64,000 bases of DNA from contig MU863880.1 in assembly GCA_033296885.1 (NCBI GenBank), positions 248,001 through 312,000 of the forward strand, written 5' to 3'. Positions 1-12,773 of the stretch are shown here, piece by piece (position 1 is the first letter of the stretch; every line of letters begins with the position of its first letter). The position numbers and the translations under genes were made by a program. This DNA is from Triangularia verruculosa (Eukaryota; Ascomycota; Sordariomycetes; Sordariales; Podosporaceae). The notes below the pieces were generated by a model, which had not been told where the DNA came from, did not search any database, and worked only from the letters and a program-made list of their open reading frames with translations.

Positions 1-26
1 ATACTAAAATCGAACCGTTAGCTACA

Positions 27-1809
27 TCAATTACACCCCAACATACCACGGTCACGTACGGGACAATAATTTACACCCAGATACCCCGGCGCCTGGATAG
101 GATCGTTCTTGAACGGCCCCGGGAACGCGGTCGAAACACAGATCCCATCCGTTGTAGCACCTACAGCCAAAGTAGCCAGTGCATTCTGCCAGCATCCGTT
201 ACAATAAACACTGGCAGCGAGCACCAGAAGCACTCAGGATACTCGTTCTCATCAGTCGGCGGGGCCTGAAGAACGTCGGTTCCAATATTGTTGAGATAGG
301 AGTTCCACTCATCAAACTGACCGTCACCAAGCTTTTCCTGGCAGGCGATAGCATTGCGATAGCCGTGTTCGATGTTGATGTCATGTTTGCCAAACGAATT
401 CATGGCTATATCTCCGAGCTCTTGGGCAAGGTAGGGGTCCTTCGGATCTGCGCGACGAATGAACCAGCACTCACCGTCGATCTCCAAAGCACCAGCCTTA
501 TTGCACCACCGGCCTCGCCCTTCGGTAGACGAGTCACGGATGATGTATGCTTTGATGTCCTTCAGGAGACCGGAGATGAGAGATTTTTTCTGTTGGCCAT
601 AAATACCCACGTTAGCAAAGCTCTCAGAAAATCAACATAGGGGAGGGCAAGCATACGACCCGAACCAAAACCTCTCTAAACTGCTGATTAATCTCCGTCT
701 GTCGCACCTCTTAATTCAGCAACCACTTCCCCTCCCCGAAGAACTGAGCCACTGGATGAGGAGGTAAGTCAGTAGGGTCAGCATCAGGATCAAAGCCTGT
801 TCCTTGAGTATTCTCGTTCCCTTCAATAGGGGCGATGAGCCCGATATCATGGAACGTCAAGTTCCTCCCGTTTGGATTTTCCTCGCCATCAAAGACCATG
901 AGGCGCATGTCCTCGATCGTCTCGGTCAAGAACCCAAAGACCTGAGCTAGCCTTGTCGCCAGCCCCACAGTCACCGACTCTGTATCTGGCTCATTATCTT
1001 CAGGACGCGTAGCCCCAACTATGTTAGTGACTCCGGCTCCCAGGTTGGCCGACCCAGCCAGAGCAGCAACTTTGGTTGAGTCCTTCGCGGCTCTGGCGCC
1101 TGCCACTCCAAAGGTGCCAAAGATTCCAGCCACGCCGCCAACGGGAGAGGCGAGGCCACCGATGATTCCGAGGACGGAGCTGGGAATGGTGAGTATTTGG
1201 CCCACATCTGGGCCGGATTGAAAGTTGAGTGATTCATATGCAAAGTCCCTGACCATCTGCCCGATCTGGAGGGAGCTCTGGATGGTAGAGTCCTGGAGAG
1301 CCTCGTGCATGTTATCCAGTGCAGAGTGGAAGTTCGAGGAGGCTCTCCGGATCTAAAAGAACGCCGTTGGCGTGTGTGTCGGACAGAGGGATAGGGTGGG
1401 GTTTTCGCATTTGTCCCCCTTGGTGCGGCAGTCCAATACACCTTCTTGCTTGCCAGTGCCAGTGGTATGGCCATCCATGCGCTGGAGCCAATTTTTGGAG
1501 CCTTGGGTCTTGATGTAGCCGGTTCTGTGTTACTAAGTGTTAAAAGGACTTGTATATGCATAGTCTGGAGTAGGAGGGTAACTGACAAGAAGGCATCAGC
1601 TCCGCTGTCCTTCCAGTTGTTGGCTTTGTCAGCTCGCTCGCCAACTTTCATGGCGCAGATCTCTGCGGTCGTCTTGTCGGTAACTTGGTGTTGACACCGG
1701 CGAGCTCTTGGGCTTGCTCATCTGTGATGGGCATGGGAGCTGGGGCAGGAGCGGCGTGAATATCTGCCACCAGAGAGGCGATCAGCGCCAGCGTGAATGA
1801 AGAACGCAT
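27..1809 (-). CDS. Putative secreted protein, multi-exon, frame-disrupted
   Basis: The ATG at 1809-1807 opens a clear signal peptide (MRSSFTLALIASLVADIHAA) followed by a Pro/Ala stretch. Downstream, in different minus frames, lie blocks that look coding: about 1670-1590 (contains EICAMKVGERADKANNW), 1526-1390 after a plausible intron with donor GTCAGT and acceptor ACACAG, 1349-711 (Gly/Ala-rich, possibly membrane-seeking, then acidic), 622-180 (Cys-containing) and about 170-27 (ends GMLGCN). Introns near 710-625 and 215-170 are plausible. The joins near 1700, 1390 and 1320 need either introns of only about 35 nt or frameshifts, so the gene may be broken. The last exon may also continue past the left edge. 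I do not recognise the family. The secretion signal is the only functional clue. Confidence 0.5.
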
Positions 1810-2893
1810 GATTGTGCTTGATGGTAACCTGTTCAATAGTGTCTGAATTAGAAAAGGTGTAGTCGATGGGAGGGCTGCCTTTTTATACATGCAGTTTCCT
1901 CCCATTCCCTGAATCATTTTGACCATCAATTGCTGTGATGTATTCGTGGTACTAAGGAATGGAACTTCGGCAACAGCCAAGCTGCTGACTGCGCTGGAAA
2001 GAAACACTGGGCGTGTAGCAGCCGGGAATCGTCTTCACTCATTGGAAGGTTTGGCTGACTGAAAGGCCATCATACTGTCAAGATCTGTTTGGCACATGTA
2101 AGCAATGCGAAAATAGCATTACGGGGTAGAGCCACCCGAATCTCGTGACCTTTTGCTGACAGCTATCTGCTTCATCAGTCTGACAAGCCTGCTTGGTGGG
2201 CTAGTTAGTGCAACAGATCAGACCTCACCCATGGGCCATAGGTCATGAATGATGGTCGCTGTCATGGGCCGAGTGGAAAGGGTGTTGCACAGCCACAGTT
2301 ACTGCGTAGCTAGACAAAATATTCAAGTTGACTCGAACAGGTCGTAGTACCTGGTGGACCTCGCAAAGGTAGTATTTCGCTGTCGTTCGCTGCTGTCGTT
2401 GGTTGCACGTGCCAAGTGGTGCAGCTGAGGCAGGCTCAGGCAGCAACGACTGGCTGAACGATGGAAGCGGGGCAAAAGCACAAGAATCCATCCAGCGTCC
2501 CGTTAACATCTCATCTAGGAATATTCTTCCTTTTCTATGGAGCGTAGCTATATTCACGCCGCCACCATTACGCCTAAAGGCCGCCGATACCTACCTCAAC
2601 CTTCTACTGTCTTACCAGCCGCATCCATGCGCAACCGGACCTCTTACCCATAATGCCCAGCAAGCGTCAAAATAAGAGTAGGCCGAAAACTCACAGGCAG
2701 ATCAAACCACCGGTCAGTATGGTTTAATGTTCTTCAGTTGGGGATAAACCATAAACTGACTGTTCAGAATCAGAAAGAAAAATCATGTTTAATTTGCAAA
2801 AAGATCATCCTCGCCTTTAAACCACGACCCCCAAGAACTGAGGCCGGAAAGCATAATCGCAAGCAGTTTCTGTTGGCACCATCTCCTTCGGCA
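1810..2893. other. Intergenic, no gene seen
   Basis: This is the divergent upstream region of the secreted-protein gene (-) and the HET gene (+). Short open frames occur here but show no domain, splice logic or codon pattern that I can support. Confidence 0.5.
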
Positions 2894-5238
2894 ATGGGCG
2901 GTGTCAGTCTCTCAGACGAGAAATCTCATGGAGATGGTGAAGCTGATGAGCTTGGCAACAGCGACAATATAAAGGAAACGACGAGAGTGAGATTCCGTAT
3001 GAGCAGGACAGCGAATCGGACTATGATTCGGACTCGGAAACCGAGGAAGAACTCGGCACCTGGAAAGAGGTGATGGTGGACTCGGCATGCCAACGACATA
3101 AGGAGGTGCTGCTCAGCAACAGCAAGGAAGATCGGGCTGGAATTCCTGAGTCTACATTGGCACGCGCATCCGTCTGTGTAGTCCATGACCTGGTGGATCG
3201 CAACCAACCACGTAAACTTCGAATTCGATTCAATGAGAAACTCAATAGTGGCTGCCGGGAGCAGATCGATTTTCACCCATTCCATCTCCTTCCCAATCAG
3301 CCAAGCGACAACCTCGAAAGATATGGAAGGCTCATGCACGCCCACTGGATCGACTACAGCTTATTCGGGCAGTGGAAGAATGAATGTGATCGGGGTCATC
3401 GAGACTGTATACATCCTAGTATGGTTCCACCTTCTCTCACACATATTCGACCATTGTGGCTGGTTGATGTCCTGGAACGACGCATCGTTTTAGCTCAGCC
3501 TTCATACCGCTATGCTTGTCTAAGCTATGTTTGGGGCAGCCGCAGACAATTCACTACCCGGAGGAGCAATTTGAAACAGCTCCAAGAGCAACACTCACTT
3601 TCATGCACCCCTGTAGCCAGAACTATCATACACGCAATGGCAGTGGCCGAAATGGCTGGTGAGCGATATCTCTGGGTGGATGCCTTATGTATCGTGCAGG
3701 ATGATGAAGAACAAAAGCATCGGGAAGTTCAGAATATGTCTGGCATCTACGCCAACGCTAGTTTCACTATCATTGCACGAAGCGCCACACATGCTAACAG
3801 CGACATATGTGGTCTATTTGGAGTATCGCAAAAGAGAGAGATCCATCAAAACACTTGGCGTCTCGAGCCGTTCGCGACTCTCGTGGATATTGAATATAAT
3901 AGCTGGAGATATGAAGCTCTCTCTGTGGGTTCGACAAGGAAACCTCAGGATGAGTCGTCAAGTCGCGGAGGCCCTTGGGTCACACGAGGATGGACATTCC
4001 AGGAAGAGTTATTCTCAAGAAGACAACTGGTTTTCCGCGACAACGGGCCAACTCTATGGAAGTGCCTTGCCGCTGAGTGGCGAGAAGACGTCAGGCTTCA
4101 CAAGCCGACGGACAGGACAGCGGCGTCCTATCGATCTAGAGATTTCCGTTCTCTCTTTCACGACGTAGTTCCTAAGATGCGGAGTCTATCATATGCTGTT
4201 GAAGAATACAGCCTACGGTATTTTACACTACCGGAAGATTCTCTCGGGGCATTTTCCGGTATTGCAACAGCACTTCTTTCTTCATTTCACGCTGGATTCG
4301 TTTCTGGGCTCCCGGTAGACTTTTTTCATATTGCAGTCTTGTGGAAGCCACAAAGCAAGGATGTCATATTTCGATCCGGCAACCCTCCTGTCTCGGCGAA
4401 TGGCAGCTTGCCCAGTTGGAGCTGGGTTGCCTGGCAAGGACGCCTAGATCTCGAGTGCTGGATGGCGGCAGAGACTTATGACAGAAATTGCTACATCGTG
4501 GAGGAAATCTCACCCATCGTCTCTTGGCGATATCATATCAACGCTAAGGATCCAGGGGTGGTAATCGGACAAAGATTCTGTTTCTTACGGGAACGGTTTT
4601 TCCACTCGGATATCCACGAATGCCCCCCTGGATGGTCACGCAAGCTGGCGTCCAGACATTTGAATGTACCGCCACCACATCAGCCAAGAGATATCACGCG
4701 ATGGTACTACAGCTACGATGATGGCCCGGAGTCACTTCAGAAGCTGTTACATCCAATACCTTTGAAAAGTGAGCACAACGAGAAAGTCGCAGCTATGGTG
4801 GTAGCTCCTTGGATATCGTGCGACACTTATTCTGCACAACTATGTGCTGCAGAGGAAATGCCAATCACTCGCTGGGATGACTCACCGTGTATATCTTTGC
4901 GTGACTCAGCAGGGAACTGGTCCGGGGTGCTGATCCTTAATCCCAATCCACTCATGCCGTCTGTAGAAATCACATCCGGGTTTCTAGTCTCACTGAAAGG
5001 ACAACTTCTGACTTTGGTCGAGGTTGCCAGAGCATGCAAACATGAGTTTGATGTAAAGCGTTATACGCGCGAGGCAGATCACCCTGAAAGACCTAGAGGT
5101 GACCCATGGTATGAATACTACTACGTTATGTGGATAGAGTGGAAAGACGGGGTTGCCTACAGGAAAGGATTGGGGACAGTGGTGAGGAGCATTTGGGAAG
5201 CACAGGACAGGAAGCCAGTTCACTTGATGCTGGGATAA
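2894..5238 (+). CDS. HET-domain (heterokaryon incompatibility) protein 1
   Basis: This is a long open frame with the signature blocks of the fungal HET domain: YACLSYVWG, then YLWVDALCIVQDD, then MSGIYANASFTIIA, and GGPWVTRGWTFQEEL followed by RRQLVF. HET proteins act in cytoplasmic allorecognition and can trigger cell death when incompatible strains fuse. The frame is open from about 2950 but has no ATG until 3073. An acidic Asp/Glu/Ser-rich segment precedes that ATG in frame. A 59-nt intron (2903-2961, donor GTCAGT, acceptor AACAG, branch-like CTGAT) would join an upstream ATG at 2894 in phase, giving about 761 aa. Start at 3073 (721 aa) is the alternative. Family assignment is firm; the 5' exon is my inference. 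No NACHT, WD or ankyrin region is visible. Confidence 0.85.
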
Positions 5239-7703
5239 GCGTCAACAAGGACATGGTTTCACTTAGTTTGAGCTGAGTAATATACGTGGTTTCTATCTCC
5301 TCTATTTCAGTATACTACGCTTCTTGATCAAGGCACATCTCACCTTGGTCTCAGCCTTGGATCACCCCTAACGTTCCTCGTTCTATCGGCTCACAGCCGC
5401 CCGAGTCAGAGCCCCATTACTGAACTTCGCTACCAGACTTGGAAGACATGCAGTGCGGTGGTGTATCGGGAGAGAATATCCTCCGAGTATAAGCGCGCTG
5501 TTTTAACTCCATTCTAAGAAAAAAAAAGAGCTCCATTTTTCGTTGCCTCCAAAGGCAAGTGGTCTGTGTTGAAGAAGAATGTCCTCTAAAGGCAAGTGGG
5601 CTGTCCCCATATTCCCGTTCAACGGTGCCCCTAAGGGAAGGTGAACCCGTCCATCAGACGCTTTCACCATCGCCCTTGCCTTGTCCCTACATCTCTTCCA
5701 TTCCACTTCCCCAGATCTAGATCCAGATCCAGATCCAGATCTTCGGGTTTCGGGTGCCAGATCTCATGAGCTTATCTCGACACACACAAACAATGGAAGG
5801 GGAGATCCCGGGTTCCTTTCCGTTACGTCCCGTTTTTTTACCTTGACCTAACAAACAGCTGATCGACAACTCCTCTTACCTCCAAGCGAAACAAACGGGC
5901 AGGTAGTAGTGACCCTTTCATTGTTTTGCATGGAATTGTTCTAGAAGGTGGGAAATAGTGGTGATTAAAGCAGGTACGGTTCGCGCAAGCACATTCTTAA
6001 TTCTTTGGGGGATAAGCACAGGGTGCTGGGTTCACATGATCATCAGTCTTGGGAAGGTTGCAGTGCCCTTTTATATTGGGAGGGGGAGGGGGGAACGATC
6101 TCTTCATTGCCAACTCGCATCTGTCAATGTATTCTAAACTTGCCCCATGTGTCCTGCCAGTTTGTCCATACCAAAGCGCGAAAGTAATAAAAGGGGTTAA
6201 CATCCCAGGAAGGGAAGCCGTCAAGACAAAAGCCAAGCAACTTCCCACCATTTCCCTCCTGCCAAAACCTGACATGTGACTCCGTAGGTCCCTCCTCACC
6301 GACACCTTCTACTCCAAAATCCCCCTCCCCCAAAGTCCGAGATGGTTTATACGAATCCCGAGGCCCTTGGAAATCCCACTGGTTGGATTGGTGATACCGC
6401 CATTCCCATTCCAGGTTTGCTTGCTTGGTGATGGGAACGGGGGAAGGAGGAGGGCGGGGGGAGTGGAGCGAGCTACCTAGGGGCGTGGGTGATAGGCAGG
6501 GTTAGGTCGTGTCCAGGCCTTGGGTTTGGCCCGGGGAAACCTTTTCTTGGAGTAAGCTACCGAAAAGGGAAGGTGGTAATGGACAAGACGGGCGGGCAGG
6601 TAGGTATCTTGCGCTCTTCCCCTCCCCAAACGTTCTCGATCATCCTTGGGAAGGAAGGTACGTATTGTCGTTCCCCCATGTTTCGTGGTGGTTGGTGGTT
6701 GGTAGGTAGTATCCTTCCCGTAGAAACATCGCTTGGTAGTGTGCATATTGGTTATGCGATTCCTATTTGCTTGTTTGCATTTCAGGCGACGATGGGCGAT
6801 GGCGAGGATGGAATGTCACGATCCTGCACAGTGCATGTCTGTTGTGTGTGGGATATAGCCTGAACCCACCAACAAATTAACGTCTGCACGGTGTGGCCCA
6901 GCGGTAGTTGTACCCAACCTGAACTGTTGGATGTGGTTGAAGATGAGAGGGTAATGAGAAGCTGGTTGGCCGTGCCGCCTATCCAATTCCCCAAAGCTTG
7001 ATAACCCTTCACCTTATTTGATTGTTAGGTCGATAGCGTCGCATCATCCACCTCGGTTGTTAGAGACAAGTGGGCGCCATGCACGTACGCGCAACAAAAG
7101 CGGTCGCGGCCTGGGTGGCCACTGCTGTGGTTGCTGCCGCCGTCCGTCCATCCCATGTTCCATGCACAGTTCCAACCGACTGACCGTTTATTTTGCGGGC
7201 CTGCCATAAAGTAACGCCGTTTTCGGTGATATTTTATCATTGCGTTTCCGTTTTTAATATCGAGGTTATGGTTGGCTGTGGTGCGACCCTCGGGCGACAT
7301 GGGAAGCATGGTAAGCAGAGATCTTGACGATTGCGAAGATACCTTCCCGAGCGTCGAGTGGTATCTGATCCCGCCAGGTTGGTACTGAGACCTGCCTGTC
7401 CTGTTGAGCACTGCATATCAGACGGCGACCTATTGGTGGGGGTCTTTGTTACCGTCCGGGTTGGTGGTGCCATGGACCATGGACGCGGATCCGGCTGAGG
7501 CTTTCCGCGGCTGGGATGTTGTTGTTGTGCTGCAGAAGAGGGGACCCAAGGGCTTGTATGGTAACATGTGGTGGGCATCTGTATCTGTATGTACGGTAGG
7601 GGGCAGCAGAGATCGGGTCTCGGAGATCTCAGATTCACGGTACGGCCAACGTCAGGGGAGACGTGGCATGTGATGCAACTTGGGCTTTTATAAGCAGTCA
7701 CCT
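5239..7703. other. Gene-free stretch with minor repeats
   Basis: About 2.5 kb with no open frame that I can defend on either strand. It holds an imperfect hexamer run (AGATCC units, 5714-5742) and a 17-bp near-duplicate (AAAGGCAAGTGG core at 5551 and 5588). The rest may be promoter and UTR, or old unique DNA. Confidence 0.45.
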
Positions 7704-9221
7704 TCACGCAAGAACATCCCCCGTGCCAGCTGGGGGATAATCCGCGGTGACATACTTCCCTCTCCCCGTGAGCTCACGGCTTTTGTCCCGTTTCCAAGGT
7801 GCCGGCCGGGACCAGTCAACCCATGGTACTTGAAACTCCCACACCCAGTCTTTCACCCTGCCGTTCTCTTCCTGTAAATCTGGGAGCCCGGGCATGCTGT
7901 GGACGTACGAGAGCGGTTTCTTGGTGTCGGAATGATGTTGAAGAACTTTCTTCTTTGAGTGCTTGTTGCGGCTAGATACCCAATCGAGGATAAGCCAGTA
8001 ATATTCCTTGATGGGGCTGTCGAGTTTGTAGTGGCCCTCCTTGTCCCAGCTTGCCTCCTGCAGGATTTTATCAACTTCGCCTTTTCTGAGACGATAGATT
8101 CCACTGTTTCTGATGAATGCATACTTGACTCTATTCCCGGTAACCAGTTCATAGATTAAGGCAAGGACATCATCCATGTCTTTGTCGACGGTGGCTAGGG
8201 TGTTCCATGAGTAGTATTGCTTTTCGTTGCCCTGCTGTAGGTCGTCCGGATATGGGACCGACATTATAGTCCCGATCCGGATTGCCTTTTCAAATCCGGT
8301 AAGAAGGATCTCGTTGGTTGATTTATTGACTGCCAAGTTCGTGATAGAGATGTTGTTATGGGCGATTCCATGCTCAAGGTGGAGAAAGTTGACAGAGTCG
8401 AGAAGCTGCTCGGCCCATTCTAATTTGAACTCTTGGTCCATCCCTGGATAGTAAAATTGGGTGAATCCGACGACACGAGGCTCTGTTGCGTCTGCTTCAT
8501 GCACCAAGTCGAGATGTCCATCGTACAGTGGGTTTGTAGTCACGACACACTCAAGTCCTAAGATGTTGGGATGGTTAGGGAGTCTGCTGAGTATCTGTAT
8601 CTCGTTCCACATCGAATCGGCACCTAGAATATGCTCGTAGTGCTTGAATAGGTAAAGCTGTTCATCATTCATGAACTTGTGAGGCGATTGTAGAGTCACG
8701 ACTGAAGAAAACAGCTCTTCGAGTAGAGGCTCTTTGGCAGGAATGCGAAGCTCGTCGAGAGTGACGTGTTGGATCTGTTTTGGTAAGTCATAGATGTCCA
8801 AGGGGGCATAGAAGCACGGCGGGGCCGACCCTTTGCCAGTATCTCTAAGCTCTGCCCTGGTGGTGTAAACAACCTCCGTAATTCCATGGTCCATATTGAA
8901 GCCCCTTGTCATTATTGTGTTGTAATTTTGGATCGCGGCCAGCCTGTCAGCCTCTCGGATCTCGTTATAGTCGTGCTCCGTGAGTCCTCCCTGAAAGTCT
9001 TGTGAGTCCATTTCTTCTTGGAGCTTCTCCCGAGTGAAGAACATGAAGATGAATTTAAACCATGTTCTGGTTGATTTATTGTACGAAAGTCGCGAAGCCT
9101 CTAGGTAGTCAGACTCTGGCCATCGCAGAGATGGCTTCCACGCCCACTCGTTCTTGTCACCGCCGTCATAGTTTGGTACATTTGCGTATGGTAACCACGC
9201 AGCCGTTTTGTTGGTCGTCAT
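7704..9221 (-). CDS. Protein-kinase-like pseudokinase
   Basis: A single-exon frame of 505 aa from ATG 9221-9219. The middle has a protein-kinase C-lobe layout: NEIQILSRLPNHPNILGLE (alphaC/beta4-like), EWAEQLLDSVNFLHLEHGIAHN, then NISITNLAVN and ILLTGFEKA, and later DDVLALIYELVTG. The catalytic loop, normally HRDxxxxN, reads HNNISITN (Asn at residue 290 in place of the catalytic Asp). The metal-binding DFG reads TGF (Thr at 308). Both Asp residues needed for phosphotransfer are therefore gone, while the loop Asn is kept. This suggests a degenerate kinase fold working as a scaffold or sensor, if it works at all. The frame is intact, so it is not an obvious pseudogene. The N-terminal 150 residues and C-terminal tail match nothing I know. 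Confidence 0.7.
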   Translation of the reverse strand: MTTNKTAAWLPYANVPNYDGGDKNEWAWKPSLRWPESDYLEASRLSYNKSTRTWFKFIFMFFTREKLQEEMDSQDFQGGLTEHDYNEIREADRLAAIQNYNTIMTRGFNMDHGITEVVYTTRAELRDTGKGSAPPCFYAPLDIYDLPKQIQHVTLDELRIPAKEPLLEELFSSVVTLQSPHKFMNDEQLYLFKHYEHILGADSMWNEIQILSRLPNHPNILGLECVVTTNPLYDGHLDLVHEADATEPRVVGFTQFYYPGMDQEFKLEWAEQLLDSVNFLHLEHGIAHNNISITNLAVNKSTNEILLTGFEKAIRIGTIMSVPYPDDLQQGNEKQYYSWNTLATVDKDMDDVLALIYELVTGNRVKYAFIRNSGIYRLRKGEVDKILQEASWDKEGHYKLDSPIKEYYWLILDWVSSRNKHSKKKVLQHHSDTKKPLSYVHSMPGLPDLQEENGRVKDWVWEFQVPWVDWSRPAPWKRDKSRELTGRGKYVTADYPPAGTGDVLA

Positions 9222-12200
9222 TGAGCACCGTTATTCCGCCGGTATTGAGTTTCTTGAAATGTCAATTCAACATAGGTGAGATATGTCGACACTTTGCGAT
9301 GCCATGTGGCTATCAACAAGCAAGTGCTCAGAGTAGACCTCACAAAGAAGCGGGCCAGCCATGTTCCAGATCCGGCACAGTAAACAAGCTCAGGCGCCTA
9401 CAAAGCCATTATTATGCTCTTCATCACTCGTGTCATCACTGTTAGGGCTCAAGTTTAAACAGTAACATTGTGCCTCAAGTTGTGATCAACAGGATGGTTA
9501 GGTAGTGGAGGCAGCCGACGTGACCAATACAACATACCTAGGTAAAGACGACTGCAGTTGTGAAGTTGTCATCCCATCCCTCTGACTCGCGGGAGCTGTA
9601 GCTCATGAAGAGCTGTCGATGGATTTAGGTTGGCGTTCTGGGGCGTTTCGATAACGACTCCATCAGCTGCTGGTGGTCAGACATCGATGATCCCAGCCAA
9701 GTAAACGGAGCTCAGCAGCTTTGCAAAACTGCCGGATGAGCTTGGCAGCTATGGAGTGGAGCCCTTTTGTGGGGGTGCAAGGTTACATCCAGGTCGGTGA
9801 AATGCGGGGGAAAGACCCAGGTGGAGTCAGAAACTGAGCGATGCCCGTTTTGGACACCGGGACCAAATTGGACACTAACCTCAAAAGCCTCATCAGCCCA
9901 GCATCAGGTGAAGGTGAAACGAGAGAAAGGAACTTGTCATCGCATAGAGACAAGTTTAGTGTAGCGTAACCACTGTGAATGGCCTCAGAAGTGAGCTCCT
10001 CAACAGTGTCGGGCGCGATGATAGCGTAGAGTGAAACACCTGTCACACGTGGAAGCTCCAAGACCAGCGGCGACGGGCAAAGCGGTTGCCAATGAAGCAG
10101 TAACCATTACCAAACGCCCTCCTTCCTGTTTCATTCTCGCGAGTTTAGCTCCAAACCCGGTGAAGGCATCTAAGCGTGCAGTTGGAACTTTCTCTTAACT
10201 GATGGCCCATTGCGGCTTGTGGTCGCGTGCCCAGCGTTCTAGTGCATTTTCAGCCTCACGCCAAAAATCCACCCAGTACCTAATTAAACACCGCCAAAGA
10301 TCGGTAGACATCGAAAGATGGAATGTGCCATGTTCTTGGTATGTGGAAGGCCCAGCTTCTAGAAGGATGGAAGCCCAATGTTAAACACAACAGGTCCCAT
10401 TCCAGCGCGTGTGAGTGCCTGATCATGCTTTTGATGAAGGTACACTGCGTGGTGCCACTATGCGAGGCCGTCTCAGCTCATGAAGCTTGTCCTCTTCCAG
10501 TCAGCAAATCCGATGCTGTCTTCGTCTCGAGCCTGTCAATATCACACACCGGCTGGTCCCGAGCGCCTGCGATGCGATGCGACTACGACTGCGGCCACGC
10601 AACGAATCCAATATTGACATGTGAAGCCCATACTACAAGCTCGGCTCTGCTGACTTGCTGTTCGGTACCTGCCTCACCGACTTCCAGCTCGATGCAAAAG
10701 TTCCCTTTCCTCCTTCGAGAAGAGGGTGTCTCGTTGCCACTTGTGACACAGATACATGGGATTTCTGGTTGTTGCCGTTTTTGCGAACCAGTTGCATCGC
10801 GATTGTGGTCAGGCAGGATTCCCCGCCCGCCATCCATGTTTGCCCCGCAGCCGACTAGTTCCCCGTCGCCCGTTGAACCCCCCACCCAGAATCCAGACTC
10901 TTGTTCCGTTCCCCCAGTGGATTTCTGGGGCAGTCAATATCGAAGGCTGAGCCTGAAAAGCACGGAAGCACGGCTCGCGCAGCATCTCAAATGAATGTGG
11001 ATTTGCCGATTCCATTCCCTCGGTAGTGTATCAATGCTAGAGCGTTATCAAAAGTCCTCAATTTACCCGAGAAGCCCAATCTAGCGAGCTGTACGAGCTG
11101 ACTGCCTCTGACATCGTGGTGTCTTGTCTTATCACGGGGGCGAGTTGAACATGCAATGGAAGAGCCCACCAACATGCGACGGCCTGCCCGAACGGTGATA
11201 AGGCCCAAATCCTTCGCTGCTGGCCGCCCACGCTGGCAGCAAGCAGGTGAGGTAAGAGAAGGCTGGCGAGGTGGTGGCAGGGGGGCGCTGCCAAGGGCCG
11301 CAAGACGTCAAGCCAAGAGACAGGGGTCGGGGCCAAGCTTTGCCTGGTCTGGAAGCTGGCAAGAAATGCCAAGACGGAGCACACTAAATCGGGGGCAGGG
11401 ACTGGCGAATGATGGCATCGGTTTGGGATTCCCGGCCGTTTCGACGGCTTGGTGCTCCCCAGACGGGGCAAGATAAGAGAGCAACGCTGCCGGAACGCCA
11501 CGACGCAGGCAATGACTAGCCGCACCGGGATATCGCCGGCTTGGCCTCAGCATGTGAGGACTGCCAGCTGCCGTTTTCTTCCAACCTCTCCGCGCTCTCC
11601 AAACGCCAATGCCGTTTCGTTGAATTGATCAGCGTCAGCGTGGCATGGTGCTGCCGCCGGTGTGACATGCGACACGATAGGGGGCAAAGTGCCATTGTTG
11701 AATCTCGAGTTTGTTCCCGCCGTCAAGGGGCTTTCCTTTGTTCAAGCGGTTCCTGATGATGTCGAGAACGAGAGTGTAGATCCAAGGCCTGGTTTCCCTC
11801 TGCTCGACGTCACCAGTCACCACTAGAGCCATCAGCTATTCCTCAACTGGCAGCGGGCCATGCGCGGGAGTGGCATGTTGCGCATGGTCACAAGAGATCA
11901 AGCATCAGTGGCGCTCCGAGGTCCCTATCACAAAACGGCAGTGGCGGGGAAGATCTGTCGCTTGGTCTTGGCGTCATCGTCAGCAACGTCGTCCCAGGTC
12001 ACTCGCTTGACAAATGGAATTTCTGGAGCTCGGACATTGACGCTTCTGCCATTGGATCTTTTTGCTTGACGACATGTTCCCAGTTTCCATGCTTCTCGGC
12101 CTGCGAATCTGGGGAGAGCTAATATCATCCAATCTCCGTTATGGCTATTCCTCAGGTAGGCATCAGATGACACCGTTAACTGGGACTCCGATCATCCAAG

Positions 12201-12773
12201 GATCATGTCGTGTCGCCTGCCGGTTCCGTTAGCAAAGCACACCCCGTCGTGGCCAACCGTCTTCGTCCTCGGTCTGGCCTGATGGATGGCACCTCGCTGC
12301 AGTCGAGCGCAGTGTGACCGACCGTTGTTGCGGGCAGGTACCGCACACACGCAGCATATCGGGGTTATTGGGTCTGCTCCTTGGCTCCTTCTCCTTTCAG
12401 ATGGTAATAAACCCGCTCCCAGGGTTGCTATCAAGGCCCCGCCAACCCAGATCGACACCAATTGGCTGCACTTGTGCGTCTTAGTTCGTTCTGTGCAGCT
12501 TCTAGCCATTTTCCGTGCTTCGACAAGATAGATTCCGCCTGTCTGGGTTGCTCCTCAAGCTCCCCCCGCCTCCCCCCCCGTTAGGCCAATCCAACTGCGA
12601 CCACACCCAGACCCTGGGGTAACGCGACAGCCGCGAACTGCTCTCTCTCCCTCTCTCTCTCCCTCCCTTTCTGCTCCCGCCCTCTGTCTTTATTAAACCC
12701 CTCCGTCCCCCCTCCCATGCCGTCTCTTTTCCCTTCTCCTCATCGACATTGATCAACACCTCAACTTACCAAC
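9222..12773. other. Long intergenic region upstream of permease
   Basis: About 3.5 kb without a supportable gene. Several open frames (for example 10323-10994 +) have no start context, domain or splice pattern, and are Ser/Cys/Pro-rich as chance frames often are. The last 150 bases are the permease promoter. Confidence 0.45.
12640..12673 (+). promoter_or_regulatory. Pyrimidine tract of permease promoter
   Basis: An almost pure C/T tract lies about 100 bases before the permease ATG. CT-rich blocks just upstream of the transcription start are common in strongly expressed filamentous-fungal genes; the role here is inferred. A TTTATTAAA run follows near 12688. Confidence 0.5.

Noticed and set aside
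6005..6863. Several 60-124 codon frames in the 5.2-7.7 kb gap
   Set aside because: Low-complexity, Gly/Arg/Trp-rich, mutually overlapping; no evidence for a gene.
10323..10994. 223-codon plus-strand open frame in the permease upstream region
   Set aside because: Ser/Cys/Pro-rich, no domain, no start context, many overlapping frames on both strands; looks like chance.
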